64,000 bases of DNA from Enterococcus wangshanyuanii. GTDB lineage: Bacteria; Bacillota; Bacilli; Lactobacillales; Enterococcaceae. Under the pieces are notes generated by a model. The model did not search any database and was not told the origin of the DNA. It was given only the letters and a program-made list of their open reading frames with translations. Location of the stretch: assembly GCF_002197645.1 (NCBI RefSeq), contig NZ_CP021874.1, positions 62,001 through 126,000 on the forward strand, in the 5' to 3' direction. Of this stretch, positions 46,167 through 54,469 are shown piece by piece; within the stretch, counting starts at the first letter, position 1, and every line of letters starts with the position of its first letter. The translations under genes were made by a program, and so were the position numbers.

Positions 46167-46622
46167 CTAGATCAGTGAACAATACTTCTTATAGGAAATG
46201 ATCTCTCCGTATTTTTCTACATCTATTTTTTTGTCCAACATGACAAGATATTCAATCGAATGACCATTAGGGTCTGTTACATAAAAAGAGACCGCAGGCA
46301 TAAAAGTAAAAACGTATAGATCTCCTGAGTCGTCTCCGTAAAAGTTCTCTGTCCGGATTCCTTTAGCTTCTAGCTCCTCTCTGATAGAGAAGAGTTAATT
46401 TTCTTCTACTTCAAAGGCAAAATGCTGTCTTTGGATTTGTCTAGAAGGATAGTTTTCTCTGATCCCTAACATTCCTCTGCCTTTTCCCCCAACCCAAAAA
46501 AAGACCGATTTTCTGTGATGATCAACATGTAATGGTTCTATTCCCGGAAGCTGTTCATAAAATTTAGCACTTTCCAGATAATTTGCTACATTCAAATGCG
46601 TTTCAAAAATTCCTTTTACCAT
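46167..46622 (-). pseudogene. VOC family protein gene broken by a stop codon
   Basis: The 5' part (start 46622, AAAGGAGGATGTTAAAT upstream) encodes a VOC protein beginning MVKGIFETHLNVANY. It ends at TAA (46395-46397) after FAFEVEEN. Reading on in the same frame without interruption gives another 75 residues (LFSIREELEAKGIR..., PAVSFYVTDPNGHSIEYL) to a TAG at 46167-46169, with the typical DPNGHSIE metal-ligand end of VOC enzymes. One nonsense codon therefore splits an otherwise intact 151-residue gene. It could be a recent inactivation or a sequencing error. Confidence 0.8.
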
Positions 46623-46822
46623 ATTTAACATCCTCCTTTTTCTATCCAAGTTGCTCAAGGTATTTCTATAGTAAATCAAAAAAGATAGATAGTATAGTTA
46701 TTGGTTTCTTGATCAAACATAGTAAAAAATAAATGATGCAAATATACTTGTAATAATTATTGGACATCGTAATAAAAGAATGATAAACTTAACTTTATTT
46801 TTGGTAGAAATGAGGGAAGCAA

Positions 46823-47938
46823 ATGGGATATGAAAGGCAAAGAAACAACATTCAAACGGACACCTTTTTAGCACAAATCGGAAATCATCAAAATCCAATG
46901 ACAGGATCGATCAATACGCCGATTTATTTTTCAACGACGTATGAGCATCCAACTTTGGGTGAGTCGACGGGCTATGATTATACGAGAACGAAAAATCCAA
47001 CAAGAGAAGTTGTAGAAAATGCTTTAGCTGTGTTAGAAAATGGTTCCGTAGGTTTGGCAACGAGTTCAGGTATGAGTGCAGTTCAGTTAGTTTTTAGTCA
47101 ATTTCCTGTAGGCAGTCAAATTGTTGCTTCAAGAGATTTATATGGGGGCAGCTATCGTTATTTCAAAGAAATAGAAAAACTGGGAATGTATCAGTTCGTT
47201 TATGTGGAAGATGAGGCAGGTTTTGAAAAGGCAATTTCGGCTCAAACAGCAGCAGTCTTTATTGAAACGCCGACTAATCCATTGATGACTGAGGTATCTA
47301 TTGAAAAAATTGCTGCTGTTGCTAAGCGTTACAAAGCCCAAGTCATCGTGGATAACACATTTTATACGCCGCTGATTCAAAAGCCGCTAGATTTAGGAGC
47401 GGATGTCGTTATTCATAGTGCGACAAAATATCTTGGCGGTCATAATGATCTCTTGGCAGGTGCAGTGGTCGCTCGTTCGAAGGAAATAGGTGATCTATTA
47501 GCGTATCAGCTGAATACAACAGGAGCAGTACTCTCTCCTTTTGACAGTTGGTTGTTGATTCGTGGCTTGAAGACATTATCTTTACGCATGGAAAGGCATG
47601 AAAAAAATGCACAGGCAGTTGCAGATTACTTGATCCAGCAGCCTCTTGTTAAGGAAGTCATGTATCCAGGACGTGGCGGTATGCTGAGTTTCAAATTAAA
47701 AGACCACCAGGTGATCAAAGACTTTTTAAAGCAATTATTGATTTTTACTTTTGCTGAGAGTTTGGGTGGTGTTGAGAGTTTAATTACGTATCCCACAACA
47801 CAAACGCATGCAGATATTCCGCAGAATGTAAGAGAATCTTATGGGCTTACGCCGGATTTATTGCGGGTTTCAACTGGTATCGAAGCAAGTGAGGATTTGA
47901 TCAACGATTTAAGACAGGCTTTTGAAGCGATAAAATAA
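46823..47938 (+). CDS. Trans-sulfuration enzyme (cystathionine gamma-synthase / beta-lyase family)
   Basis: A 371-residue PLP enzyme of the Cys/Met metabolism family. The N-terminal YDYTRTKNPTR binds the PLP phosphate of the neighbouring subunit, SSGMSA is the phosphate loop, VDNTFYTP holds the Asp and HSATKYLGGH the Schiff-base lysine. Sequence cannot separate MetB (gamma-synthase) from MetC (beta-lyase) or gamma-lyase activity. It lies alone, converging on a lipid kinase. GAGGGAAGCAA ribosome binding site. Confidence 0.88.
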   Translation: MGYERQRNNIQTDTFLAQIGNHQNPMTGSINTPIYFSTTYEHPTLGESTGYDYTRTKNPTREVVENALAVLENGSVGLATSSGMSAVQLVFSQFPVGSQIVASRDLYGGSYRYFKEIEKLGMYQFVYVEDEAGFEKAISAQTAAVFIETPTNPLMTEVSIEKIAAVAKRYKAQVIVDNTFYTPLIQKPLDLGADVVIHSATKYLGGHNDLLAGAVVARSKEIGDLLAYQLNTTGAVLSPFDSWLLIRGLKTLSLRMERHEKNAQAVADYLIQQPLVKEVMYPGRGGMLSFKLKDHQVIKDFLKQLLIFTFAESLGGVESLITYPTTQTHADIPQNVRESYGLTPDLLRVSTGIEASEDLINDLRQAFEAIK

Positions 47939-47995
47939 AAGAAGAACATTAAACAAAAGTGGATGCATACTTTCGTTTAATGTTCTTCTTTTTTG
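47937..47995. terminator. Bidirectional terminator
   Basis: AAAAGAAGAACATTAAAC pairs with GTTTAATGTTCTTCTTTT, with an internal AAAGT/ACTTT extension and T runs on both strands. Confidence 0.85.
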
Positions 47996-48955
47996 TTAAA
48001 ACCAAAATAATCTTGGTTCTGTAGCGAATGAAAAGTCTGTTCCTCGTTTGCCCAAAATTTCACCATCTGCATGAATATACTGAGGAACGGTCGAAACGAT
48101 TCTTAACTTACTTGATTGAAAATGATGAAAATACTTAGATTTCATGTGCTTTTTTTGGATCAATAAAATAATCAACCAAAAAATTTTAAAGAGATTTACT
48201 CGCTCGACCAAAACAAAATCTAAAACGTTTTTTCGAGGATCAGCCACAGGTGCAATCGCAACACCGCCGCCAAAATAAGGATGGTTTGTTACTGTGCATA
48301 AAAAGGCACGATCAAATTCCAGATCTTGACCATTTACTTCCACACGAACTGGAAAGCCCTTTTGGGTGAATAAGACTTTCAATATAGAAAAAATATAAGA
48401 AAGTGACCCTAAATTGAATTTATTCAATGTATGCTTTGAGGCTGATTCATTGGCCGCATTGACGATGGCCGCATCTAAACCAATACCAACATTATTGACA
48501 GCGATCCCAAGTTCTTCTTGGATCGATTCATTATAGGTGATGACTTGAAGTTCTTGTGGTCGTTCCGCCTTCAATAATTGAACGAATGCTTTCTCGGTTT
48601 GACGAGAAATCCCAGCACCGCGGGCAAAATCATTACCAGAGCCGCAGGGAATATACCCTAAAGGAATCTTTGGATCAAACCTTTGCAAGGCATTCATCAC
48701 ACTATGTAATGTTCCATCGCCGCCTAAAACGACGAGTAATGGAAATATTTCGATGTCCAAATCATCTGACCAAGGAAGCAGAGTATGTTCAACCAATTCT
48801 TGGACGATCACTTCTTCGTGACCTGCATATTCTGTATAAAAAACTGTATGATCGATTGCGACTGTTTGCAATTGATTAATGATTTTTTGAGCAGCCTTTT
48901 TCCCCGTTCCGCTGCCTGCATGTTCGTTGATGACAAGATAAAAATGCTTTTTCAT
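47996..48955 (-). CDS. Diacylglycerol/lipid kinase family protein
   Basis: A 319-residue DAGK-catalytic-domain kinase. It has VINEHAGSGTGKKA at the N terminus, the nucleotide motif VLGGDGTLHSV (residues ~73-83) and PCGSGNDFARG. Family members phosphorylate diacylglycerol (DgkB, recycling it during lipoteichoic acid synthesis) or other lipids. DgkB is essential in Bacillus and is usually linked to other genes; here the gene is solitary, so the substrate is left open. AAGGAGGAAACAC precedes the ATG. Confidence 0.85.
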   Translation of the reverse strand: MKKHFYLVINEHAGSGTGKKAAQKIINQLQTVAIDHTVFYTEYAGHEEVIVQELVEHTLLPWSDDLDIEIFPLLVVLGGDGTLHSVMNALQRFDPKIPLGYIPCGSGNDFARGAGISRQTEKAFVQLLKAERPQELQVITYNESIQEELGIAVNNVGIGLDAAIVNAANESASKHTLNKFNLGSLSYIFSILKVLFTQKGFPVRVEVNGQDLEFDRAFLCTVTNHPYFGGGVAIAPVADPRKNVLDFVLVERVNLFKIFWLIILLIQKKHMKSKYFHHFQSSKLRIVSTVPQYIHADGEILGKRGTDFSFATEPRLFWF

Positions 48956-49057
48956 GTGTTTCCTCCTTGTTCAAACTCTTATTATAACAGACAATGGAAA
49001 AATTAAGAATGTGGAATGCTTGAAAAGTATTCGAGAAAAAATAGTTATGATTTTCCA

Positions 49058-49086
49058 TTGTGAAAGAGCCCAATATAAGCTATAAT
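49058..49086 (+). promoter_or_regulatory. queT promoter
   Basis: TTGTGA (49058-49063) and TATAAT (49081-49086), 17-bp spacing. Confidence 0.7.
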
Positions 49087-49104
49087 GCCTAAGTATCATT
49101 TTTT

Positions 49105-49166
49105 GAGAACGAAAAGTTCTCGACAAGGTTCATCAACCATCCCTTGTAAAAAAACTCGGAGAAAGA
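49105..49166 (+). promoter_or_regulatory. preQ1-I-type riboswitch controlling queT
   Basis: The aptamer-like part is ACAAGG (49123-49128) pairing with CCTTGT (49142-49147) around TTCATCAACCATC, followed by the A-rich tail AAAAAAACT and a GGAG (49148-49161). This is the preQ1-I layout: one short hairpin whose A-rich tail folds back into the loop. An extra hairpin GAGAAC-GAAAA-GTTCTC (49105-49121) lies upstream. Its place directly before queT, a preQ1 transporter gene, supports the call. Pseudoknot formation would sequester the region upstream of the ribosome binding site. Confidence 0.8.
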
Positions 49167-49176
49167 AGGGGAAACT

Positions 49177-49683
49177 ATGCAAAAAACTGTTACAACAAAC
49201 AGTAGAGTCAAAGGAATCACCATGAATGGAATCGTGATGGCACTCTATCTTGCCTTGACGCTTTTAGTCGCACCTGTTTCGTCAGGACCGATCCAATTTA
49301 GAATCTCAGAAAGTCTAAATCACTTAGTCGTTTTCAACCGCAAGTTGATGTGGGGTGTTTTGGGCGGAGTAATTGTTTATAATTTCTTTTTTGGTTATGG
49401 TGCGATCGATGCGCTATATGGCGGAATGCAATCGTTTATTTCATTAGGATTAACTGCTTTACTCTATAAGAAAGTGCCAAATGTAATGCTTCGATTAGCA
49501 TTGAATACGGTCTTTTTCACAGCAACGATGTGCATCATCGCATATATGCTGGCACCAGAAGGAGGAGCAGCTTTTTGGGGCAACTATGCAACACTTGCGC
49601 TTAGTGAATTTGCAACGATGGCAGTAGCTGCACCGATCATGTACTGGATCAATAAATCGGTTCATTTTGAAAAAAGAGTGTAA
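49177..49683 (+). CDS. queT: Queuosine precursor (preQ1) transporter QueT
   Basis: A 168-residue membrane S component (ECF family) importing preQ1 for queuosine tRNA modification. Five or six hydrophobic helices. The family stretch GPIQFRISESLNHLVVFN (residues ~46-63) is clear, as is GVLGGVIVYNFFFGYGAIDALYGG. It is expressed from its own promoter behind a preQ1-I-like riboswitch, which supports the substrate. A terminator follows. Confidence 0.92.
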   Translation: MQKTVTTNSRVKGITMNGIVMALYLALTLLVAPVSSGPIQFRISESLNHLVVFNRKLMWGVLGGVIVYNFFFGYGAIDALYGGMQSFISLGLTALLYKKVPNVMLRLALNTVFFTATMCIIAYMLAPEGGAAFWGNYATLALSEFATMAVAAPIMYWINKSVHFEKRV

Positions 49684-49704
49684 GGAAAAATAGTGTATAT
49701 ATTG

Positions 49705-49742
49705 GACTGGTTTGAAACAGAAAATGTTTTGAGCCAGTTTTT
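49705..49742 (+). terminator. queT terminator
   Basis: ACTGGTTTGAAAC (49706-49718) pairs with GTTTTGAGCCAGT (49726-49738), using G-U pairs, with a T run. Confidence 0.75.
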
Positions 49743-49852
49743 CATTTTACGTATAAATTTTTTAATCTATTTTCTGAAAAACTTTACTGTTCCTGTTGGT
49801 AAAATTATGATATGGTAATACAGAAGCAAAAATGTAGAGGAGTTTTTAACCA

Positions 49853-51058
49853 ATGTTTGAATTTAAGATCGGAATTGACGAAAAAGAACACGATTCCTTT
49901 GTAGAAAACCATCCCTTATGCAATTTACTGCAATCGTCTGCTTGGGGAAAAGTAAAAGATAACTGGGGCTCAGAACTTGTCGGCGTTTATGAAAATGGGA
50001 CACTGGTTGCCTCTAGTTTAGTATTGATCAGACCGTTGCCTATGAAGTTTACCATGTTATATACACCACGTGGGCCGATCATGGATTATACAAATAAAGA
50101 GCTTGTCACTTTCTTTTTAAAAGAATTAAAAAAATTCGGGAAACAAAAAAAAGCATTATTTGTAAAAATGGACCCAACTGTTCATTATAAGGATTTTCAT
50201 TTAGGTGAAGAGCAAATAATCGATCCCAAAGCTCAAGTGATCATCGATAATTTAATTGCCAGTGGTGCAAAGCATCAAGGCTTGACAATGGCAATGGATG
50301 CAACGATTCAGCCGCGTTTTCAAGCTAATATCTATAAAGAAGACTTTAGTGAAGAACAGCTTTCTAAAAGCACAAAGAAAATGATGAAGCAAGCGCAGAA
50401 AAAAGGCGTGACGGTCAAAATGGGGCACACAGAGTTTGTTGAAGACTTTGCTAAGGTAATTGAATTGACCACAGAACGTCAGAATATTTCCTTAAGAAAT
50501 AGTGATTATTTCACTAAACTGATGCAAATTTATCCAGAGAACTCATTTATCATGCTGGCAGAGGTCAATTTGAAGGAACGCTATGAAGAAACTAAGCAAC
50601 GTTTCGATAAAAATAAAGAGGATCTGGCAAATTTGAAAGAAAATCAGGTCAAAAAACGCCATAATCTAGAAGAATTAGATTTTTCTTTGACTCGTGAAAT
50701 GATAGAATTAGAAGAAAATATCGCACATTCTGGGGATGTTGCTGTCGTTGCCGGTGCTTTGGCGATCACGTTCGGTTCAACGAGCGAAATTTTATATGCG
50801 GGCATGGATGACCGATACAAGCGCTATATGCCAGCGTATTTAACATGGTTCGATGCAATCGAAGAATGTTTTAAACGCGGATGTTCTTCATGCAATATGG
50901 GTGGACTTGAAGGAAGCTTGAATGATGGGTTGATCAAATTCAAATCTAACTTCAATCCAACAGTCAATGAATTTATTGGTGAGTTTGATTTACCTGTCAA
51001 TCACTTATTATTTAAAGCAAGTGAATATGCCTATAAATTAAGAAAACAGAAAAAATAA
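49853..51058 (+). CDS. FemAB/FemX-family peptidoglycan bridge aminoacyltransferase
   Basis: A 401-residue cytoplasmic enzyme of the Fem family, which uses aminoacyl-tRNA to add amino acids to the lipid II stem-peptide lysine. It has the two GNAT-like halves of the family and an inserted coiled-coil arm (residues ~240-290, the tRNA-binding arm by analogy). SAWGKVKDNWGSE near the N terminus and MGGLEGSLNDGLIKFKSNF near the C terminus are typical. In E. faecalis BppA1/BppA2 add L-Ala; which position this one adds is unknown. AGAGGAG ribosome binding site. Confidence 0.88.
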   Translation: MFEFKIGIDEKEHDSFVENHPLCNLLQSSAWGKVKDNWGSELVGVYENGTLVASSLVLIRPLPMKFTMLYTPRGPIMDYTNKELVTFFLKELKKFGKQKKALFVKMDPTVHYKDFHLGEEQIIDPKAQVIIDNLIASGAKHQGLTMAMDATIQPRFQANIYKEDFSEEQLSKSTKKMMKQAQKKGVTVKMGHTEFVEDFAKVIELTTERQNISLRNSDYFTKLMQIYPENSFIMLAEVNLKERYEETKQRFDKNKEDLANLKENQVKKRHNLEELDFSLTREMIELEENIAHSGDVAVVAGALAITFGSTSEILYAGMDDRYKRYMPAYLTWFDAIEECFKRGCSSCNMGGLEGSLNDGLIKFKSNFNPTVNEFIGEFDLPVNHLLFKASEYAYKLRKQKK

Positions 51059-51060
51059 AT

Positions 51061-51110
51061 AAAAAGATGTGATTTCGATGGAGAAAATTGAAGTCATATC
51101 TTTTTTTTAT
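51061..51110 (+). terminator. Terminator after the FemAB gene
   Basis: AAAGATGTGATTTC pairs with GAAGTCATATCTTT (G-U pairs), followed by eight T. Confidence 0.7.
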
Positions 51111-51177
51111 TGGGTTTACCTTCTACTGGAAAAATGAGATAATCAAATGGGAAAAAGTGAGTTTTGGAGGGAATAAA

Positions 51178-52437
51178 ATGGAAGAAACGTTAGTTCAGAA
51201 TCAATGTTCAGCTTGTGGGGGAGCAATCAATGATCCATCATTTAAAAATTGTCCGCATTGCGGTACGACGCTGGATATGATTCAAAAAGAAATCGATGAG
51301 AAAAACAAAAATATCGAGCTGTGTGCAAACTGCGGCTCACCAGTGACTTTTAATATCGAGAAGCAACAATTTGCTTGTGATTTTTGTCACTCGACTTTTA
51401 CAACAAAAGCAGAGCAGGATTTTGATAATTTGACCTATGAAGCGGATGACTTGATTCCGTTTCAAGTGCCAGAAGGCTTAGCAAAAAAGAAATTTTATGA
51501 ATGGTTGATCGCAGGGAAAAACGTTCCGCTAGATATTCTTGGAAAAGCAACGAGCATCCAATTAGAACAAGTGTATATCCCTTATTTGGGAGCAAGTGTT
51601 TCATATGAAGGTTCTTGGAGTGCTGATATTGGCTATAATCGTAATGAAACCTATACAGAATACGTAACTAAAGAAGACAAAAACGGCAATAAATATACAG
51701 AGCCTGTGACTAAAACGCGAACAGTCATTGATTGGAATCATTCAAGCGATATTTTTACAGGAACGGCTTATAAAAGTTATCTGATCAACAATGAATTGAC
51801 AGGAGCAGTTGCGGCGTTTGCGGAAAAAGCTTCTGGTCTAGCAATCATAAATGAAGTGAAGCCCTTTGATGAGCATTATACAGCTGGAACTCGCCAATTG
51901 AAAATTTCGTCAGATAAGGTTTCCGAAGCATTACGTTCTGTTCGTGGATTTGCCCATGATGAAGCGCGAGTGAAGATGAAGAGTCTCCTACCTGGTGATA
52001 AGAATAAAAATGAAAAAATTACTAAATTTTCGTACACATTGATCTCAAAATATACGTATGTCCCATTTTGGAAAGTCACGTATAAATATGAAGGAATCGA
52101 TCATATGGTACTGATGACTGCCTCTAAAAAGGAAAAGATTGAAATTGACGGCAGTCGTCCTGTGAGTCAGGAAGATTCTTCAATAGAAAACAGGATGAAA
52201 CGTAATGGACGTTATGGTCTACTTGCAAGTTTGGTATTTTTCTTAATCTTTGCGTTTGAGCTTCTTCCTAAGACTGTGGAACCCGTATTATCGTTCCTTG
52301 TGGTGGGCGGTATCGGTGTTTGGATATTTTTTGCAATAAAAAGACACAGCTTCCTCGGTGCAAATAAGAAAAGTTTGAAAAACAATTTGCAGGATCATCC
52401 TGAATATATGAGTTTACTAAAACAATATTCAGAATAA
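51178..52437 (+). CDS. Zinc-ribbon membrane protein, unknown function
   Basis: A 419-residue protein with two N-terminal zinc ribbons (C10, C13, C25, C28 and C49, C52, C67, C70, the second like a TFIIB-type ribbon). A middle domain of ~280 residues with no recognised motif follows, then two transmembrane helices at residues ~340-380 and a short cytoplasmic tail. Such proteins are common in Firmicutes but uncharacterised. The start at 51178 follows TTTGGAGGG. Single gene with a terminator just after it. Confidence 0.78.
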   Translation: MEETLVQNQCSACGGAINDPSFKNCPHCGTTLDMIQKEIDEKNKNIELCANCGSPVTFNIEKQQFACDFCHSTFTTKAEQDFDNLTYEADDLIPFQVPEGLAKKKFYEWLIAGKNVPLDILGKATSIQLEQVYIPYLGASVSYEGSWSADIGYNRNETYTEYVTKEDKNGNKYTEPVTKTRTVIDWNHSSDIFTGTAYKSYLINNELTGAVAAFAEKASGLAIINEVKPFDEHYTAGTRQLKISSDKVSEALRSVRGFAHDEARVKMKSLLPGDKNKNEKITKFSYTLISKYTYVPFWKVTYKYEGIDHMVLMTASKKEKIEIDGSRPVSQEDSSIENRMKRNGRYGLLASLVFFLIFAFELLPKTVEPVLSFLVVGGIGVWIFFAIKRHSFLGANKKSLKNNLQDHPEYMSLLKQYSE

Positions 52438-52461
52438 GTTTTGCACTAGGGATTGAAAACT

Positions 52462-52492
52462 AGAATGACGAATCCTCGTTGTTCTGTTTTTT
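52462..52492 (+). terminator. Terminator after the zinc-ribbon gene
   Basis: AGAATGACGA (52462-52471) pairs with TCGTTGTTCT (52476-52485), with two G-U pairs and six T. Confidence 0.72.
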
Positions 52493-52521
52493 CCCAGAAT
52501 ATGTTCAAGAGTATGTATTGA

Positions 52522-52679
52522 GGTGCGAACCCTAAGTGCACATGAAATCACTAATTGATTCGCACCATTTTTTTGATGGAAAATAGTGGAAAAACAGCTT
52601 TTTCTCATCGAATTCACATTTAATGGCAGGTAACTAAGGAAAATATGTCATTATCACTATAAAATGGTATGTTTTCACG
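52522..52679 (+). promoter_or_regulatory. Putative CRISPR leader with conserved hairpin
   Basis: GGTGCGAA (52522-52529) pairs with TTCGCACC (52559-52566), enclosing CCCTAAGTGCACATGAAA and followed by seven T. From memory, a GTGCGAACCC...CACATGAAA...TTCGCACC element stands upstream of type I-C arrays; a search is needed to confirm. The remaining 110 bases to the first repeat are AT-rich, with a TATAAA at 52658-52663. Confidence 0.5.
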
Positions 52680-52834
52680 GTCTCACTCTGTTTAGAGTGA
52701 GTGGATTGAAATACCACTTGATAAAAAATATTCAACGAACAAAAATGCGTCTCACTCTGTTTAGAGTGAGTGGGTTGAAATTTTTCAGTGACTGTCTCTG
52801 ATCGAGCATTTATGATGTCTCACTTTGTTTAGAG
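52680..52834 (+). CRISPR. Orphan CRISPR array, type I-C-like repeats (two full repeats plus a degenerate one)
   Basis: Two 33-base repeats at 52680-52712 and 52749-52781 differ by one base (GTGGATTG versus GTGGGTTG). Each has the palindrome CTCACTCT-GTTT-AGAGTGAG and ends ATTGAAAT or GTTGAAAT, the type I-C form. Spacers are 36 bases (52713-52748) and 35 bases (52782-52816). A third repeat starts at 52817, is degenerate after 18 bases and merges into a terminator hairpin. That marks the trailer end and a plus-strand orientation. No cas gene lies in the window, so the array is orphaned or served in trans. Confidence 0.9.
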
Positions 52835-52867
52835 GATAACTCAACCAGTTATCCTCTAAACTTTTTT
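52828..52867 (+). terminator. Terminator at the trailer end of the CRISPR array
   Basis: TTTAGAGGATAACT (52828-52841) pairs perfectly with AGTTATCCTCTAAA (52847-52860), followed by CTTTTTT. The first seven bases of the stem are also the remains of the last repeat. Confidence 0.85.
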
Positions 52868-52941
52868 ATTTAAAAATTTATTGTAGCCATCAAATTACCT
52901 ATATCAAATCAGATAAAGGTAAGAAATAGTAAAAATAATAA

Positions 52942-52969
52942 TTGACTTGTTGAAAGGATGTTTTATAAT
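52942..52969 (+). promoter_or_regulatory. Promoter of the mobA-fdh operon
   Basis: TTGACT (52942-52947) and TATAAT (52964-52969), 16-bp spacing. A cre-like sequence ATGAAAGTGCTTAAAA covers the likely start site (52977-52992). Confidence 0.7.
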
Positions 52970-53056
52970 AGAGTAAATGAAAGTGCTTAAAAATATTTAT
53001 GTTGGATAAAAAATATTTAGCTTTATTAGCTTACTCTGAATAAAAGGAGGAGTTCT

Positions 53057-53626
53057 GTGGGAATGATCAAAGAGGCTACAGCCGTCATTTTATGTGGGGG
53101 AAAGAGTACAAGAATGGGCTTTGATAAATCTTTGTTAAAAGTCAAGGGTGAGTTCGTCTTACTCAGAACAGTGAAGCAACTCCAAAAAATTTTTCCTAAA
53201 GTACTGCTTGTAGCGAATCAGAGAACAAAATTTCCAGCTGTTTTTTCTCAAGTGACGATCCTTGAAGATCATTACCATGAAAAAGGGCCTCTTGGTGGTT
53301 TAGCAACGGGACTGGAAGAGATAGAAACAGAATATCTATTTTTAGTTGCTTGTGACATCCCTAACTTGACCGTTGATTTGATTCGGATCATGAAAGAGCA
53401 TTTATCAACGTATCAAATTGTACTATGTCAGCAAAATGGTCGATTGGAACCCTTATTCGCTTTTTATCATCGTTCTTGTTTACCTGTTTTTCAACAGCAG
53501 CTTACATCAAAAAATTGGCGAATAGCAAAAGAATTCGATCGATTTTCAGTTAAGATCATTACATTAGACACGTCCACGACCATCAACAATGTGAACACAC
53601 CAAAAGAACTTGTCTTTTGGAATTAA
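53057..53626 (+). CDS. mobA: Molybdenum cofactor guanylyltransferase MobA
   Basis: A 189-residue enzyme adding GMP to molybdopterin to make the guanine dinucleotide cofactor that formate dehydrogenase needs. It has the nucleotidyltransferase motif LCGGKSTRMGFDKSLL (residues ~12-27), GPLGGLATGL (~74-83) and CDIPN (metal Asp). The start is GTG at 53057 with AAAGGAGG six bases upstream; an ATG six bases later is also possible. First gene of a seven-gene same-strand operon ending with moeA. Confidence 0.9.
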   Translation: MGMIKEATAVILCGGKSTRMGFDKSLLKVKGEFVLLRTVKQLQKIFPKVLLVANQRTKFPAVFSQVTILEDHYHEKGPLGGLATGLEEIETEYLFLVACDIPNLTVDLIRIMKEHLSTYQIVLCQQNGRLEPLFAFYHRSCLPVFQQQLTSKNWRIAKEFDRFSVKIITLDTSTTINNVNTPKELVFWN

Positions 53627-53653
53627 AATAAAGTGACATGAAAGGGGTACAGG

Positions 53654-54469
53654 ATGGATTTTGACAGCAGTCAGGAAGTCGTCAGTAGTTTAGGGGATAA
53701 AGCAAAGGCAAAAACGAAATTATCATTTGTTCGGTTGAGTATTTTAGGAATTATGGCAGGTTCTTTTATTGCACTGGGGTATTTATCGTTTATCAGAATT
53801 ACAGGAACTGTTCCTGAAGCGTGGGGCAGCTTTGCAACGTTTTTAGGAGGTTGTTTATTTCCAATCGGTTTGGTAGCGCTTACTTTCGTGGGTGGTGAGT
53901 TAGCGACTGGCAATATGATGGTGATGGCTTTAGGACTGATGCAAAAGAAAATTACGAAAAAAGATGTAATTTATAATTGGCTGATCGTATTGATCACAAA
54001 TTGTATTGGAGGTTTTTTAGTCGCTTTTTTCTTCGGTCATATCGTTGGTTTGACTGAAGGCGCATTTTTAGAAAAAACGCTCTCTGTGGCACAGGCAAAA
54101 ATCAATGATACGCCGCTTGTGGCATTTGTTTCAGGCATTGGCTGTAATATTTTTGTTTGTCTAGCTGTCTATTTAGGCGCGATGGGAAAAACTTATTTAG
54201 GCAAGATTTTTGGGCTATGGTTTCCTGTATTGGTTTTTGTTGTTTGCGGATTTCAGCACGTTGTAGCGAACGCATTTATCATTCCCGCAGCGATTTTTTC
54301 TAACGCAAGCAACATCCAATGGTCTGACTATTTAATCAACACAGTGATCGTCTTTTTCGGGAATGCAGTCGGCGGCAGTCTATTTTTAGCGGTACCTTTG
54401 ATGTTTGTCACAACTGAGAAAAAAGAAGCAGAAGAGCTAAGTGTAGGTGGCGTGTATGAAAAAACTTGA
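53654..54469 (+). CDS. fdhC: Formate/nitrite transporter family channel (FdhC-like)
   Basis: A 271-residue FNT-family membrane channel with six transmembrane helices. Family landmarks are the GGELATGNMMVM loop (helix 3), and GCNIFVCLAVYLG and GFQHVVANAF, which contain the central His (GFQHV) and the constriction regions. Beside fdhA it should import formate. It overlaps the downstream P-loop gene by 14 bases, so translation is coupled. Confidence 0.88.
   Translation: MDFDSSQEVVSSLGDKAKAKTKLSFVRLSILGIMAGSFIALGYLSFIRITGTVPEAWGSFATFLGGCLFPIGLVALTFVGGELATGNMMVMALGLMQKKITKKDVIYNWLIVLITNCIGGFLVAFFFGHIVGLTEGAFLEKTLSVAQAKINDTPLVAFVSGIGCNIFVCLAVYLGAMGKTYLGKIFGLWFPVLVFVVCGFQHVVANAFIIPAAIFSNASNIQWSDYLINTVIVFFGNAVGGSLFLAVPLMFVTTEKKEAEELSVGGVYEKT

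Noticed and set aside
46395..46397. Programmed readthrough of the VOC stop codon
   Set aside because: The codon is TAA, not TGA, and no selenocysteine or readthrough signal is visible.
52438..52460. GGATTGAAAAC after the zinc-ribbon gene as a further CRISPR repeat
   Set aside because: Only the TTGAAA end matches and the palindrome is missing; likely chance.
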